A stretch of DNA of 10,909 nucleotides from AB-137-C09 sp964458185. GTDB taxonomy: Bacteria; Pseudomonadota; Zetaproteobacteria; Mariprofundales; Mariprofundaceae. The position numbers and the translations under genes are program-made. Of the stretch, positions 1-7,971 are shown one piece after another (positions within the stretch are counted from its first letter, which is position 1; each line of letters opens with the position of its first letter). The DNA lies in the NCBI GenBank assembly GCA_964458185.1, contig CAYWFG010000038.1, positions 1 through 10,909 of the forward strand, given 5' to 3'. Below the pieces are notes generated by a model, which was not told the origin of the DNA, made no database searches, and saw only the letters and a program-made list of their open reading frames with translations.

Positions 1-2859
1 GTGATGTTAAACCGTGCGCCAACATTGCATCGTTTGGGTATTCAAGCCTTTGAACCGATTTTGATTGAAGGCAAGGCTATTCAGTTGCATCCCTTGGTGT
101 GTACTGCGTTTAATGCCGATTTTGATGGTGACCAAATGGCAGTGCATGTGCCACTGTCGGTAGAAGCGCAAACCGAAGCCCGCGCATTGATGATGGCTTC
201 CAACAATGTGTTATCACCCGCGACGGGTAAACCCGTGATTGTACCGACACAAGATATGGTCTTGGGTTTGTATTATTTGACCCGTGACAAACCTTTTGAA
301 AAAGGCGAAGGCATGATTTTTGCCTCGGCACAAGAAGTGCTGCGTGCTTATGATGCAGGCGCAGTACGTATTCATTCTCGTATAGTGTGTCGTATTCGTG
401 GTAAACGTGAAGACACTACTGTGGGTCGTGCTATTTTATCAACGGTGTTGCCTGATGCTTTGTCCTTTGATTTAATCAACCGTGTGTTAGTAAAAAAACA
501 AGTAGCAAGATTAATCGAAGAATGCTTTCGTCTTGCGGGCAATAAAGAAACCGTATTGCTTGCTGACCGTATTAAAGTATTGGGTTATACCTATGCGACC
601 CGTTCGGGCGCGTCGTTTTGTTTGGATGATGTGATTATTCCTGATGAAAAATACCGTTTAGTCAGTGAAACAGAACAAACCGTTAAAGATGTGCATCAGC
701 AATACCGTGAAGGTTTGATTACTACCGATGAGCGTTACAATAAAGTAGTCGATTTATGGACGCATGCTTCTGAAAAAGTTGCGACTGCGATGATGGACAA
801 TTTATCCAGCGAAGAGCTAACCAGTGCCGATGGCACAAAAACAGAGACTACGCCAACCTTTAATTCAGTATTTATGATGGCTGATTCTGGTGCACGTGGT
901 TCAGCGCAGCAAATTCGTCAGTTGGCAGGGATGCGCGGCTTGATGGCAAAACCTGATGGTTCGATCATTGAAACCCCGATTACTGCTAACTTCCGCGAAG
1001 GGCTAACCGTTCTGCAATACTTTATTTCCACCCATGGTGCGCGTAAAGGCTTGGCAGATACGGCATTAAAAACAGCAAACTCTGGTTATTTAACTCGCCG
1101 TTTGGTCGATGTGGCACAAGATGCCGTGGTTAATATTCAAGACTGTGGTACAACCCAAGGCATTAGCATGCAATCACTGATTGATAGTGGTGAGGTGATT
1201 GAGCCATTGGGCGAGCGTATATTGGGTCGTGTATTATTAGAGTCAGCCATTGATCCTGTAACAGGCGAAGAAATAGCCCCCGTCGGTATGATGGTGAACG
1301 AGGCATTAGCTGATAAAATTGAGGCCTCTGAAATCGAAAGTGTTCGTATTCGTTCAGTGCTTACTTGTGAAGCCGAAGAAGGCGTATGTGCAACATGTTA
1401 TGGTCGTGATTTGGCGCATGGCGCATCGGTTTCGTTGGGTGAAGCGGTCGGCGTTATTGCGGCACAATCTATTGGTGAGCCAGGCACACAGCTGACCATG
1501 CGTACTTTCCATGTTGGTGGTACGGCTTCTCGTTCAGCAGAGCAAGCCTCTGTTGAAGCGCGTGTTAAAGGCACCATAAAACTTGAGCATGAAGTGGTGG
1601 TACAAGATACGCAAGGCGCGAATATTGTTATTAACCGTCACACTGAATTATTGATTATGGATGCCCAAGGTAAGGAAGCTGAACGGTATCGTATTCCTTA
1701 TGGCGCACGTTTGTGCGTTGCTACGGGTGATGTGGTCAAAGCAGCTACATTATTGGCAGATTGGGATCCCTACACCATGCCATTGATTGCTGAAGTTAGC
1801 GGTCAATTGCGTTTTGAAGATCTTGAAGATGGTCGTACTGTTCGTGATCACGTTGATGAAGTGACAGGATTATCCAACCGTGTAGTGATGCAGTTTACTG
1901 AAAGCCGTACTGTTGTTTTGCGTCCACAGATTCATATTGTGGATGCGGCTGACCCTGAAGGCGATCCTATTACCATTCCCCGTACAGGCATGGCAGCGCG
2001 TTATTTCTTAACACCGGGCGCAATTTTGAATGTTGCTCTCGGTGCTGAAATTAAAGCGGGTGATGTGTTGGCGCGTTTGCCGCGTGAAACATCAAAAACT
2101 AAGGATATTACGGGTGGTTTACCGCGTGTTGTTGAATTATTTGAAGCGAGAAAACCAAAAAACCTAGCCTTTATTGCAGGGGCTGATGGTTCGATTACTT
2201 TCGGTAAAGATATTCGTGGTAAACAACGGATTTATATTAATCCTGATGATGGTAGTGATGATATTGAGTATCAGATTCCTAAGGGCAGTCATTTGATTGT
2301 TCAAGAAGGGGATCGTGTGCGCCGTGGTGAGCGTTTGATGGAAGGATCCCCTGCACCGCAAGATATTTTGAAAGTATTGGGCGTGGAAGCGTTGGCGAAA
2401 TACTTAACCAATGAGGTGCAAGAAGTCTACCGTTTGCAAGGTGTAAAAATTAACGATAAGCATATTGAAACGATTGTTCGTCAAATGATGCGTAAAGTAT
2501 TGGTTGTTGACCCAGGCGCAAGTAACTATGTGGCAGGCGAACAAGTCGAGCGGAAACGTTTGCTTGCAGTGAATCGTAAGTTACATGCCGATGGTAAACC
2601 ACCAGCGCGCTATGAGCCTGTTTTACTTGGTATTACTAAGGCTGCGCTCAATACAGAGTCCTTTATTTCGGCAGCTTCTTTCCAAGAAACCACCCGTGTT
2701 ATTACCGAGGCAGCCTTGGCTGGTAAGGTTGATTGGCTGACAGGACTTAAAGAAAATGTCATCCTTGGCCGCTTGTTGCCTGCGGGTACTGGTTTTGCGT
2801 TTCGTAGCCAAGCGAAAAAGCGTTTAGAAGCAGCACAAGCAGAAAAACAGGATGAGTGA
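1..2859 (+). CDS. rpoC: DNA-directed RNA polymerase subunit beta' (C-terminal part, 5' end cut by window)
   Basis: This is the catalytic beta' subunit of RNA polymerase. The frame is open from base 1, so the N-terminal third (about 420 residues by E. coli numbering) lies outside the window. Numbering from base 1, the Mg-binding NADFDGDQM motif is at residues 38-46. The bridge-helix region around PITANFREGL follows at about 325-370. The second zinc site uses Cys382, Cys456, Cys463 and Cys466. The trigger-loop start GEAVGVIAAQSIGEPG is at 480-495, with the trigger-loop histidine at 504. A long segment of roughly 190 residues then matches the lineage-specific insertion known from gammaproteobacterial beta' subunits. 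The conserved GGLPRV and SFISAASFQETTR motifs close the protein before a TGA stop. No frameshift is visible. The downstream neighbour is a lipoprotein gene, not rpsL, so the usual rpoBC-str operon junction is absent. Confidence 0.99.
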   Translation: MMLNRAPTLHRLGIQAFEPILIEGKAIQLHPLVCTAFNADFDGDQMAVHVPLSVEAQTEARALMMASNNVLSPATGKPVIVPTQDMVLGLYYLTRDKPFEKGEGMIFASAQEVLRAYDAGAVRIHSRIVCRIRGKREDTTVGRAILSTVLPDALSFDLINRVLVKKQVARLIEECFRLAGNKETVLLADRIKVLGYTYATRSGASFCLDDVIIPDEKYRLVSETEQTVKDVHQQYREGLITTDERYNKVVDLWTHASEKVATAMMDNLSSEELTSADGTKTETTPTFNSVFMMADSGARGSAQQIRQLAGMRGLMAKPDGSIIETPITANFREGLTVLQYFISTHGARKGLADTALKTANSGYLTRRLVDVAQDAVVNIQDCGTTQGISMQSLIDSGEVIEPLGERILGRVLLESAIDPVTGEEIAPVGMMVNEALADKIEASEIESVRIRSVLTCEAEEGVCATCYGRDLAHGASVSLGEAVGVIAAQSIGEPGTQLTMRTFHVGGTASRSAEQASVEARVKGTIKLEHEVVVQDTQGANIVINRHTELLIMDAQGKEAERYRIPYGARLCVATGDVVKAATLLADWDPYTMPLIAEVSGQLRFEDLEDGRTVRDHVDEVTGLSNRVVMQFTESRTVVLRPQIHIVDAADPEGDPITIPRTGMAARYFLTPGAILNVALGAEIKAGDVLARLPRETSKTKDITGGLPRVVELFEARKPKNLAFIAGADGSITFGKDIRGKQRIYINPDDGSDDIEYQIPKGSHLIVQEGDRVRRGERLMEGSPAPQDILKVLGVEALAKYLTNEVQEVYRLQGVKINDKHIETIVRQMMRKVLVVDPGASNYVAGEQVERKRLLAVNRKLHADGKPPARYEPVLLGITKAALNTESFISAASFQETTRVITEAALAGKVDWLTGLKENVILGRLLPAGTGFAFRSQAKKRLEAAQAEKQDE

Positions 2860-2881
2860 AGTTAGACGGGGAGATTGATTA

Positions 2882-3235
2882 ATGAAATATATATTAGCAC
2901 TGAGTATCATGTTAGGCTTGGCCGCATGCCAAGATGCAGAAATTAATGCACCAGCACAGCACCCACAAGCAGGGCATGAAGCAGCAGCACCTGCTGTAGC
3001 CGAAGCACCTGTTGTTACTGAAGCTGCACCAGCAGAAGTTGTAGCCCCTGAAGCAACAACAGCAACAACAGAAGCAGCGGCAACAGCAGCTCCTACCGCT
3101 GTAGATGCAGCAACGGCAACCGTTGAAGCAGCGAAAGAAACCGTTGCTGCAACGGCTGATGCTGTTAAAGAGACCGTTGCAAATGCGCCTGCAACTGTAA
3201 GTGATATGATGAATAAAGAAGCGGCAGCACACTGA
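2882..3235 (+). CDS. Small Ala-rich lipoprotein with LEA-like 11-residue repeat
   Basis: This is a 117-residue protein that I do not recognise as a named family. It starts at ATG after a GGGGAG ribosome binding site about nine bases upstream. The N-terminus (MKYILALSIMLGLAAC) is a type II signal peptide with lipobox LAAC, so Cys16 should be lipidated. The +2 residue is Gln, not Asp, which by the Lol rule predicts outer-membrane sorting. Residues 20-80 are low-complexity Ala, Thr, Val, Glu and Pro and look unstructured. Residues 83-102 contain two AKETV/VKETV blocks exactly 11 residues apart, resembling the amphipathic helices of LEA-type or phasin-like proteins. The gene starts 22 bases after rpoC with no terminator between them, so cotranscription with rpoC is likely. 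Its function is unknown; a tethered, flexible periplasmic protein is the plainest inference. Confidence 0.8.
   Translation: MKYILALSIMLGLAACQDAEINAPAQHPQAGHEAAAPAVAEAPVVTEAAPAEVVAPEATTATTEAAATAAPTAVDAATATVEAAKETVAATADAVKETVANAPATVSDMMNKEAAAH
3051..3090 (+). repeat. GCA/ACA triplet-rich tract inside the lipoprotein gene
   Basis: A run of near-identical GCA, ACA and GAA triplets encodes the Glu-Ala-Thr stretch of the lipoprotein. The tract is imperfect. Slippage by whole triplets would only lengthen or shorten the low-complexity linker. Confidence 0.5.
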
Positions 3236-3260
3236 GTTGAGTTGATGCTTGTTTGAATAG

Positions 3261-3299
3261 ATGGTTTGGTATGTTGTTTTAAAAGGCATACCAAACCAT
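3261..3299 (+). other. Perfect 13-bp inverted repeat upstream of tRNA-Leu
   Basis: ATGGTTTGGTATG at 3261-3273 is exactly complementary to CATACCAAACCAT at 3287-3299, with a 13-base loop. No T-run follows on either strand, so it is not a canonical intrinsic terminator. It lies between the lipoprotein stop and the tRNA, ending six bases before the mature tRNA 5' end. It could be a transcript-stabilising or processing hairpin, or a weak terminator of the rpoC operon. Confidence 0.6.
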
Positions 3300-3305
3300 T
3301 GATGA

Positions 3306-3389
<84 letters not shown>

Positions 3390-3445
3390 TTTTAAAAGCT
3401 CTTGGTATAGCGTTTAACTGTATCAAGTTCTAAAAAAGCCTTGTG

Positions 3446-3504
3446 CACCGCTTCCATCCTAAATACCCTGTGTTGTTTAGGGGGTGGCGGTGTTTCTGTT
3501 TGTT
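3446..3504 (+). terminator. Probable intrinsic terminator between tRNA-Leu and tig
   Basis: The arm at 3446-3463 pairs with 3476-3492 around a 12-base loop. I count about 16 pairs, two of them G-U, with one T-T mismatch and one bulged A. The base of the stem is GC-rich (CACCGC with GCGGTG), and the 3' side runs into TTTCTGTTTGTT. It most likely ends transcription of the rpoC, lipoprotein and tRNA genes ahead of the tig operon. A regulatory leader structure for tig is the alternative. The T-tract is interrupted, hence moderate confidence. Confidence 0.55.
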
Positions 3505-3530
3505 GGCACGTTGTTAAATTTACCTATGGA
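3503..3530 (+). promoter_or_regulatory. Candidate sigma70-like promoter for tig
   Basis: TTGGCA at 3503-3508 and TATGGA at 3525-3530 are separated by 16 bases, just after the putative terminator and before tig. A second AT-rich hexamer, TATAAA, lies at 3531-3536. The match is only fair, and the implied leader would be very short. Confidence 0.3.
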
Positions 3531-3538
3531 TATAAATT

Positions 3539-3542
3539 GGAG
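3539..3542 (+). promoter_or_regulatory. Ribosome binding site fixing the tig start
   Basis: GGAG lies nine bases before ATG 3552. It supports that start over the in-frame upstream extension, which would run through the hairpin region with residues unrelated to trigger factor. Confidence 0.7.
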
Positions 3543-3551
3543 ACGAATCGG

Positions 3552-4898
3552 ATGATCAAAACCGAAGTGACACAACTTTCTGATAATGAACATCGTATTG
3601 ATGTGGTATTACCGAAGGATGAATACACGCGATTGTACAAAGAAAACCTGAATACATTGCTGGCTAAAAACATTCAATTACCCGGTTTTCGCCGTGGTAA
3701 AGTTCCTCGCGCTTTGATTGAAAAGAAATTTTCAGCGAATCTTCATCAAGATACCGTTTCAGCATTGTTTGAGGCTCATTATACCCCTGCGTTGGAGCAA
3801 TCAGGCTTGACTCCTGCAGTGCAACCACAAATTACATTGCCTGAAACACAGCCTGATGATAGTTTTTGTTTTCAACTATCAGTTACCACATGGCCTGATG
3901 TGAAGCTTGCCCCGTTGGCTGATTTGGCGGTTGAACATTGGGATGTTACCGTTGATGATGCCGATGTTGATGGTGTTGTTGAACGCTTGATGGCATCACA
4001 ATTTCGTTATGAACTGGCAGAAAAGTCGGTAGAAGAAGGCGATAAAGTTTGCATGGACTACACTGGGTATATTGGTGATGAACCCTTTGATGGTGGTGCT
4101 GCAGAAAATGCTGAGTTAGTGATCGGTTCAGGTGGTTATATACCTGGTTTTGAAACACAACTGATGGGAGCTGAAGCGGGTCAACATATTCAGGTGAATG
4201 TGCAATTCCCTGAAAACTACCAAGCTGAAGCATTGGCAGGAAAGTCGGCACGTTTTGAAGTAGATGTTAAAACAGTGATGAAAGGAACGCCTTGTAGCTC
4301 AGTGGATGATCTTGCAACGCTTTTAGGTTTTACTGATGAAGCAGGGTTGCGAGCTGATTCGCAAGAACGCTTGACCGTTGAAGCAAATAAAGCAACGCTA
4401 GAGAAAACACGCAATTCGATGGAAGAAGCCTTGGTAGAAGCCAATCCTATAGCTGTACCTGATCGTATTTTGCAAGAGCATGTATTGCAAACCATCAAAC
4501 GTTATGAAAAACGACGGATAGAAGAGGGCGGCGCGCCCTTGAGCGATGACGAGCAAAAGAAGTTTCTAAAATATGCTTCCGTGGTTGAGACAAAAAACCT
4601 GCAAATCTCTATGATTTTTCAAGCCATTCGCAAAGAAGCAGATTTAACCGTGACTGACGCTGATACCTCGGCAGAACTAAATACAATGGCAATGCAGTAC
4701 CCTGAAGAACAACGTGCTGCTTACGTTAATTGGATGGAAACAAACAAAGAAAATCGTGAAGGTATTGAATCGACATTGCTAGAGCGAAAGTGTGTTGCCC
4801 AAGTCTTGACCCATAGTAATGTCACCAAAATTGTAAAAACCATTACGGAATTACAACAAGAATTGGATGCTGAAGAAGCCACTGAAGAAGTAGTATAA
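3552..4898 (+). CDS. tig: Trigger factor, ribosome-associated chaperone/prolyl isomerase
   Basis: Trigger factor binds near the ribosome exit tunnel and shields nascent chains. The 448-residue length is close to the 432 of E. coli. The N-terminal domain carries the ribosome-docking signature GFRRGKVP at residues 45-52. An FKBP-type prolyl isomerase domain spans about 155-243 (VEEGDKVCMDYTGY, then FDGG and IPGFETQLMG). The rest is the helical C-terminal chaperone domain, ending in an acidic tail rich in Glu. The start at ATG 3552 is chosen because MIKTEVTQLSDNEHRI aligns with the usual N-terminus and has a GGAG site upstream. It is the first gene of a plus-strand operon, with clpP following after 31 bases. 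All three domains look intact. Confidence 0.98.
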   Translation: MIKTEVTQLSDNEHRIDVVLPKDEYTRLYKENLNTLLAKNIQLPGFRRGKVPRALIEKKFSANLHQDTVSALFEAHYTPALEQSGLTPAVQPQITLPETQPDDSFCFQLSVTTWPDVKLAPLADLAVEHWDVTVDDADVDGVVERLMASQFRYELAEKSVEEGDKVCMDYTGYIGDEPFDGGAAENAELVIGSGGYIPGFETQLMGAEAGQHIQVNVQFPENYQAEALAGKSARFEVDVKTVMKGTPCSSVDDLATLLGFTDEAGLRADSQERLTVEANKATLEKTRNSMEEALVEANPIAVPDRILQEHVLQTIKRYEKRRIEEGGAPLSDDEQKKFLKYASVVETKNLQISMIFQAIRKEADLTVTDADTSAELNTMAMQYPEEQRAAYVNWMETNKENREGIESTLLERKCVAQVLTHSNVTKIVKTITELQQELDAEEATEEVV

Positions 4899-4914
4899 CG
4901 TATATCATGTATGT

Positions 4915-4921
4915 GAAGAGG
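4915..4921 (+). promoter_or_regulatory. Ribosome binding site for clpP
   Basis: GAAGAGG is eight bases before ATG 4930. This supports that codon over the in-frame TTG at 4924, which would sit too close to the site. Confidence 0.65.
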
Positions 4922-4929
4922 TTTTGCTG

Positions 4930-5529
4930 ATGAACTTGGTACCCATGGTTATCGAACAAACGCCGCGTGGCGAACGTTCTTATGATATTTATTCTCGTTT
5001 GCTTAAAGAGCGGATTATTTTTTTAAGTGGTGAAGTGAATGATCACATGGCTGACTTGATTACCGCGCAATTATTGTTTTTAGAGGCTGAAGGCGCAGAT
5101 AAAGATATTTATATGTATATCAATAGCCCTGGTGGGGTGGTCACATCAGGCATGGCTATTTATGACACCATGCAATACATTGCCTGTGATGTCTCAACAC
5201 TTTGCATTGGTCAGGCTGCAAGCATGGGGGCTCACTTATTGGCATCAGGCGCAGCAGGAAAACGATTTTCGTTGCCCAATGCTAGGGTGATGATCCATCA
5301 GCCTTTGGGTGGTTTTCAAGGGCAGGCAACCGATATTGCAATTCATGCGCGGCAAATTGTGCAGCTAAAAGATCATTTGAATGCCATGCTTGCCAAGCAT
5401 ACAGGTCAACCACTGGAAAAAGTGGAAGATGATGTTGAACGTGATTATTTTTTAACGGCAGCGGAAGCTTGTGATTATGGTATTATTGATAAAGTGTTGC
5501 ATTCACGCGCAGAAATAAAAGATAGCTGA
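4930..5529 (+). CDS. clpP: ATP-dependent Clp protease proteolytic subunit
   Basis: ClpP forms the double-heptamer serine peptidase chamber that works with ClpX to degrade tagged and damaged cytoplasmic proteins. From ATG 4930 it has 199 residues, the normal length. The catalytic triad is visible: Ser98 in GQAASMG, His123 in MIHQPLGG, and Asp172 in ERDYFLTAAEA. The oxyanion-hole region INSPGGVV is at about 64-71. The N-terminus (MNLVPMVIEQTPRGERSYDIY) leads into the conserved axial-loop segment, so little or no propeptide precedes it. It sits between tig and clpX, the arrangement known in many proteobacteria, and is separated from clpX by 14 bases. Confidence 0.98.
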   Translation: MNLVPMVIEQTPRGERSYDIYSRLLKERIIFLSGEVNDHMADLITAQLLFLEAEGADKDIYMYINSPGGVVTSGMAIYDTMQYIACDVSTLCIGQAASMGAHLLASGAAGKRFSLPNARVMIHQPLGGFQGQATDIAIHARQIVQLKDHLNAMLAKHTGQPLEKVEDDVERDYFLTAAEACDYGIIDKVLHSRAEIKDS

Positions 5530-5531
5530 TC

Positions 5532-5537
5532 AGGAGG
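5532..5537 (+). promoter_or_regulatory. Strong Shine-Dalgarno for clpX
   Basis: AGGAGG, a full consensus match, is spaced six bases from ATG 5544. It is the best ribosome binding site in the window, so clpX is probably well translated relative to its neighbours. Confidence 0.75.
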
Positions 5538-5543
5538 TATCCA

Positions 5544-6797
5544 ATGACTAAAAAACACGATACGGTATTGTATTGTTCTTTTTGTGGTAAAAACCAGCAT
5601 GAAGTAAAAAAACTTATTGCGGGTCCTTCGGTCTTTATTTGTGATGAATGTGTTGAGTTGTGCAATGAGATTATTGTTGAAGAACTTGATGACAGCAATA
5701 CATCATCTTCGAGCAACGGTGGCAGCACGGGGCTTCCTAAACCAATGGAAATTAAAATGTCATTGGATGACTTTGTCATTGGTCAAGAATATGCTAAGCG
5801 CGTATTATCGGTTGCTGTTTACAATCATTACAAACGCATTGAACACAACAGTAAAGGCGATGTGATGATTGCCAAAAGCAATGTTTTACTGCTCGGACCT
5901 ACGGGAACAGGTAAAACATTGTTGGCACAAACACTGGCTGATATTTTTGACGTACCCTTTGTCATGACCGATGCAACCACCTTGACGGAAGCGGGTTATG
6001 TCGGCGAAGATGTTGAAAGCATTGTGTTAAAGCTTTTGCAAGCCGCTGACTCTGATGTTGAAAAAGCCCAGCGTGGTATTATTTATATTGATGAAATTGA
6101 TAAGCTTTCACGCAAAACTGATTCACCTTCGATTACCCGTGATGTGTCAGGTGAAGGCGTGCAACAAGCTTTACTAAAGTTGATTGAAGGTACGGTTGCT
6201 AATGTGCCACCACAAGGTGGGCGTAAAAACCCTCAACAAGAATTTATTGCGGTCGATACGACTAATATTTTATTTATTCTTGGTGGTGCATTTGCAGGAC
6301 TAGAAAAAGTTATCGAGCAACGTGGCTCACGACGCTCTATTGGCTTTGAAGCCAATGTTGAGGCAGTTGCTGAAAATAAAGCCAGTGTCTTGTTCAAACA
6401 GGTTGAGCCTGAAGACTTGGTGCGTTATGGCTTGATTCCTGAATTGATTGGTCGTGTGCCTGCGATTGCCACTTTAGATGAACTGGATGAAACGGCATTA
6501 CTTGCCATTCTAACAGAGCCAAAAAATGCCCTTGTTAAACAATATCAAGCGTTATTGGGTTACGATGGTGTTGAGTTAAGCTTTGATGACGATGCTTTAA
6601 AAGCAGTGGTTAAAAAGGCAGTGGCTCGTAAAACAGGAGCGAGAGGACTGCGCGCTATTTTAGAAACAACGATGTTGGATGTGATGTTTGATATTCCCAG
6701 CATGGGCAATGTTGAGCAATGCGTGATTACCTCTGATGTGGTTGATGGTAAAAAACAACCCACGTTGTTGTTGCGTAGCAATGATGCAGTCGCTTAA
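5544..6797 (+). CDS. clpX: ATP-dependent Clp protease ATPase subunit ClpX
   Basis: ClpX is the AAA+ unfoldase that feeds substrates into ClpP. It has 417 residues, close to the E. coli length of 424. The N-terminal zinc-binding domain uses Cys11, Cys14, Cys33 and Cys36. Walker A GPTGTGKT is at 118-125, the GYVGED pore loop at 151-156 and Walker B IIYIDEID at 179-186. The ClpP-docking IGF loop is at 266-268, the arginine finger region GLIPELIGR ends at Arg304, and sensor 2 GARGLR is at 365-370. The pore-entry loop reads Arg227-Lys228-Asn229 where almost all ClpX proteins I know have RKH; that loop helps recognise ssrA tags. The enzyme otherwise looks complete. No lon gene follows; hflK starts 61 bases downstream. 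Confidence 0.98.
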   Translation: MTKKHDTVLYCSFCGKNQHEVKKLIAGPSVFICDECVELCNEIIVEELDDSNTSSSSNGGSTGLPKPMEIKMSLDDFVIGQEYAKRVLSVAVYNHYKRIEHNSKGDVMIAKSNVLLLGPTGTGKTLLAQTLADIFDVPFVMTDATTLTEAGYVGEDVESIVLKLLQAADSDVEKAQRGIIYIDEIDKLSRKTDSPSITRDVSGEGVQQALLKLIEGTVANVPPQGGRKNPQQEFIAVDTTNILFILGGAFAGLEKVIEQRGSRRSIGFEANVEAVAENKASVLFKQVEPEDLVRYGLIPELIGRVPAIATLDELDETALLAILTEPKNALVKQYQALLGYDGVELSFDDDALKAVVKKAVARKTGARGLRAILETTMLDVMFDIPSMGNVEQCVITSDVVDGKKQPTLLLRSNDAVA

Positions 6798-6815
6798 ATG
6801 ATTATTTTTTTACAA

Positions 6816-6835
6816 AACTTCAAAACAATGAAGTT
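6816..6835 (+). other. Short stem-loop between clpX and hflK
   Basis: AACTTC (6816-6821) and GAAGTT (6830-6835) can form a 6-bp stem with an 8-base loop in the 61-base gap. No T-run follows, so it does not look like a terminator, and I see no convincing promoter here. The likely reading is that clpX and hflK are cotranscribed. Confidence 0.3.
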
Positions 6836-6858
6836 GGGTACATTTTCACGGAGGATTT

Positions 6859-7971
6859 ATGCCTTGGAGTCAGAATAACGGCAACCAAAACAACCCATGG
6901 GGGAATGGTAGCAAACGCCCATCATCAAGTGGTGGTGGCGGTGGACAAAAACCACCCGATGTAGATGAAATTATTAAACGTTTGCAAGAACGCTTTGGTG
7001 GCATATTTGGTGGCAGCGGTGATGGAAGTGGCAATGGCGAAATAAGCAAAGGTGCAACCATGGGGCTGCTTGCTATTGGTTTTGTCTTGTGGGTGCTTTC
7101 GGGTATTTACGTGATTGCTGCCGATGAGCAAGGTGTGGTGTTGCGTTTTGGTCAACATACGGCAACCACAGGGCCAGGTATGAACTGGCATTTTCCTTAC
7201 CCTATCGAAAAAGTAGAAAAGATCACCGTTACGCGGGTACAACGTTTGGAAGTTGGTTTTCGTGATATGGGTGAAGGTCGGGTACGTAAAATTGGTCAAG
7301 AAGCGTTGATGTTGACCAAAGATGAAAATATTGTTGAGATTTCTTTTGTTGTTCAATATAAAATCAAATCTGCTGAAGATTATTTGTTTAATATTGACAG
7401 TGAACATGCCATCAAGACCGTTCGTGATGCTGCTGAAGCAGCCATTCGTGAAATTATTGGTCGCACCTTGATTGATGATGTGATGACCAACAAAAAGGCA
7501 GAAGCAGAAATTGAAACCCAAGAGTTGATTCAATCCACCTTGGATGATTATCAAGCGGGCATCAGTATTTTGACGGTGAAACTTCAAGATGTTCAGCCAC
7601 CAGAGCGGGTCAGCAGAGAGTTTAAAGATGTAGCATCAGCACGCGAAGATAAAGAACGAGCCAAGAACGAAGCACAAGCGTATGCGAATGATATTATTCC
7701 TAAAGCACGCGGTGAAGCGAAAAAACGCATTTTGGATGCTGAAGCTTATGAAAAAGAAACCATTGACCACGCCAAGGGTGAGGCAGATCGTTTTAATAGC
7801 TTGTTGATGGCTTATAAAGAATCGCCTGAAGTAACACGCAAGCGTTTGTACATTGAAACCATGGAAGCAGTCTTGGCAAAAGCGGATAAAGTGATTATTG
7901 ATGGTTCTGTCGCAAAAAATGTATTGCCTTATCTTCCTTTGGATCGGGCAGGCAAGGTTGAGGTGAAATAA
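6859..7971 (+). CDS. hflK: HflK, SPFH-domain membrane regulator of FtsH protease
   Basis: HflK and HflC form a membrane complex that encloses the FtsH protease and modulates its access to membrane substrates. This 370-residue protein begins with the typical Asn/Gly-rich leader containing NPWGNG and a Gly run (residues 1-60). One transmembrane segment lies at about 66-87. An SPFH/band-7 domain follows from about 88, and a long charged, probably coiled-coil helix covers about 248-315. The conserved YIETMEAVLA is at 331-340. It is shorter than E. coli HflK (419), lacking most of the low-complexity C-terminal tail. ATG 6859 is preceded by GGAGG. Its stop overlaps the hflC start by one base (TAATG), implying coupled translation. 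Confidence 0.96.
   Translation: MPWSQNNGNQNNPWGNGSKRPSSSGGGGGQKPPDVDEIIKRLQERFGGIFGGSGDGSGNGEISKGATMGLLAIGFVLWVLSGIYVIAADEQGVVLRFGQHTATTGPGMNWHFPYPIEKVEKITVTRVQRLEVGFRDMGEGRVRKIGQEALMLTKDENIVEISFVVQYKIKSAEDYLFNIDSEHAIKTVRDAAEAAIREIIGRTLIDDVMTNKKAEAEIETQELIQSTLDDYQAGISILTVKLQDVQPPERVSREFKDVASAREDKERAKNEAQAYANDIIPKARGEAKKRILDAEAYEKETIDHAKGEADRFNSLLMAYKESPEVTRKRLYIETMEAVLAKADKVIIDGSVAKNVLPYLPLDRAGKVEVK

Noticed and set aside
2912..3289. 125-residue Cys-rich minus-strand frame
   Set aside because: The Cys runs come from the complement of GCA/ACA triplets in the lipoprotein gene, not from a metal-binding protein.
3401..3427. Stem-loop just after tRNA-Leu (3401-3409 with 3419-3427)
   Set aside because: It has two wobble pairs, is AT-rich and lacks a T-run. 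The stronger hairpin downstream at 3446 is the better terminator candidate.
3503..3518. Sigma54-like element TTGGCACG upstream of tig
   Set aside because: The -24 half matches, but at the required distance the -12 GC is replaced by AA.
3441..3551. 37-residue N-terminal extension of tig
   Set aside because: It runs through the hairpin region, is unlike trigger factor, and the ribosome binding site fits ATG 3552.
6925..7587. 220-residue minus-strand frame opposite hflK
   Set aside because: It lies wholly within hflK, has no family resemblance or ribosome binding site, and its composition reflects the complementary strand.
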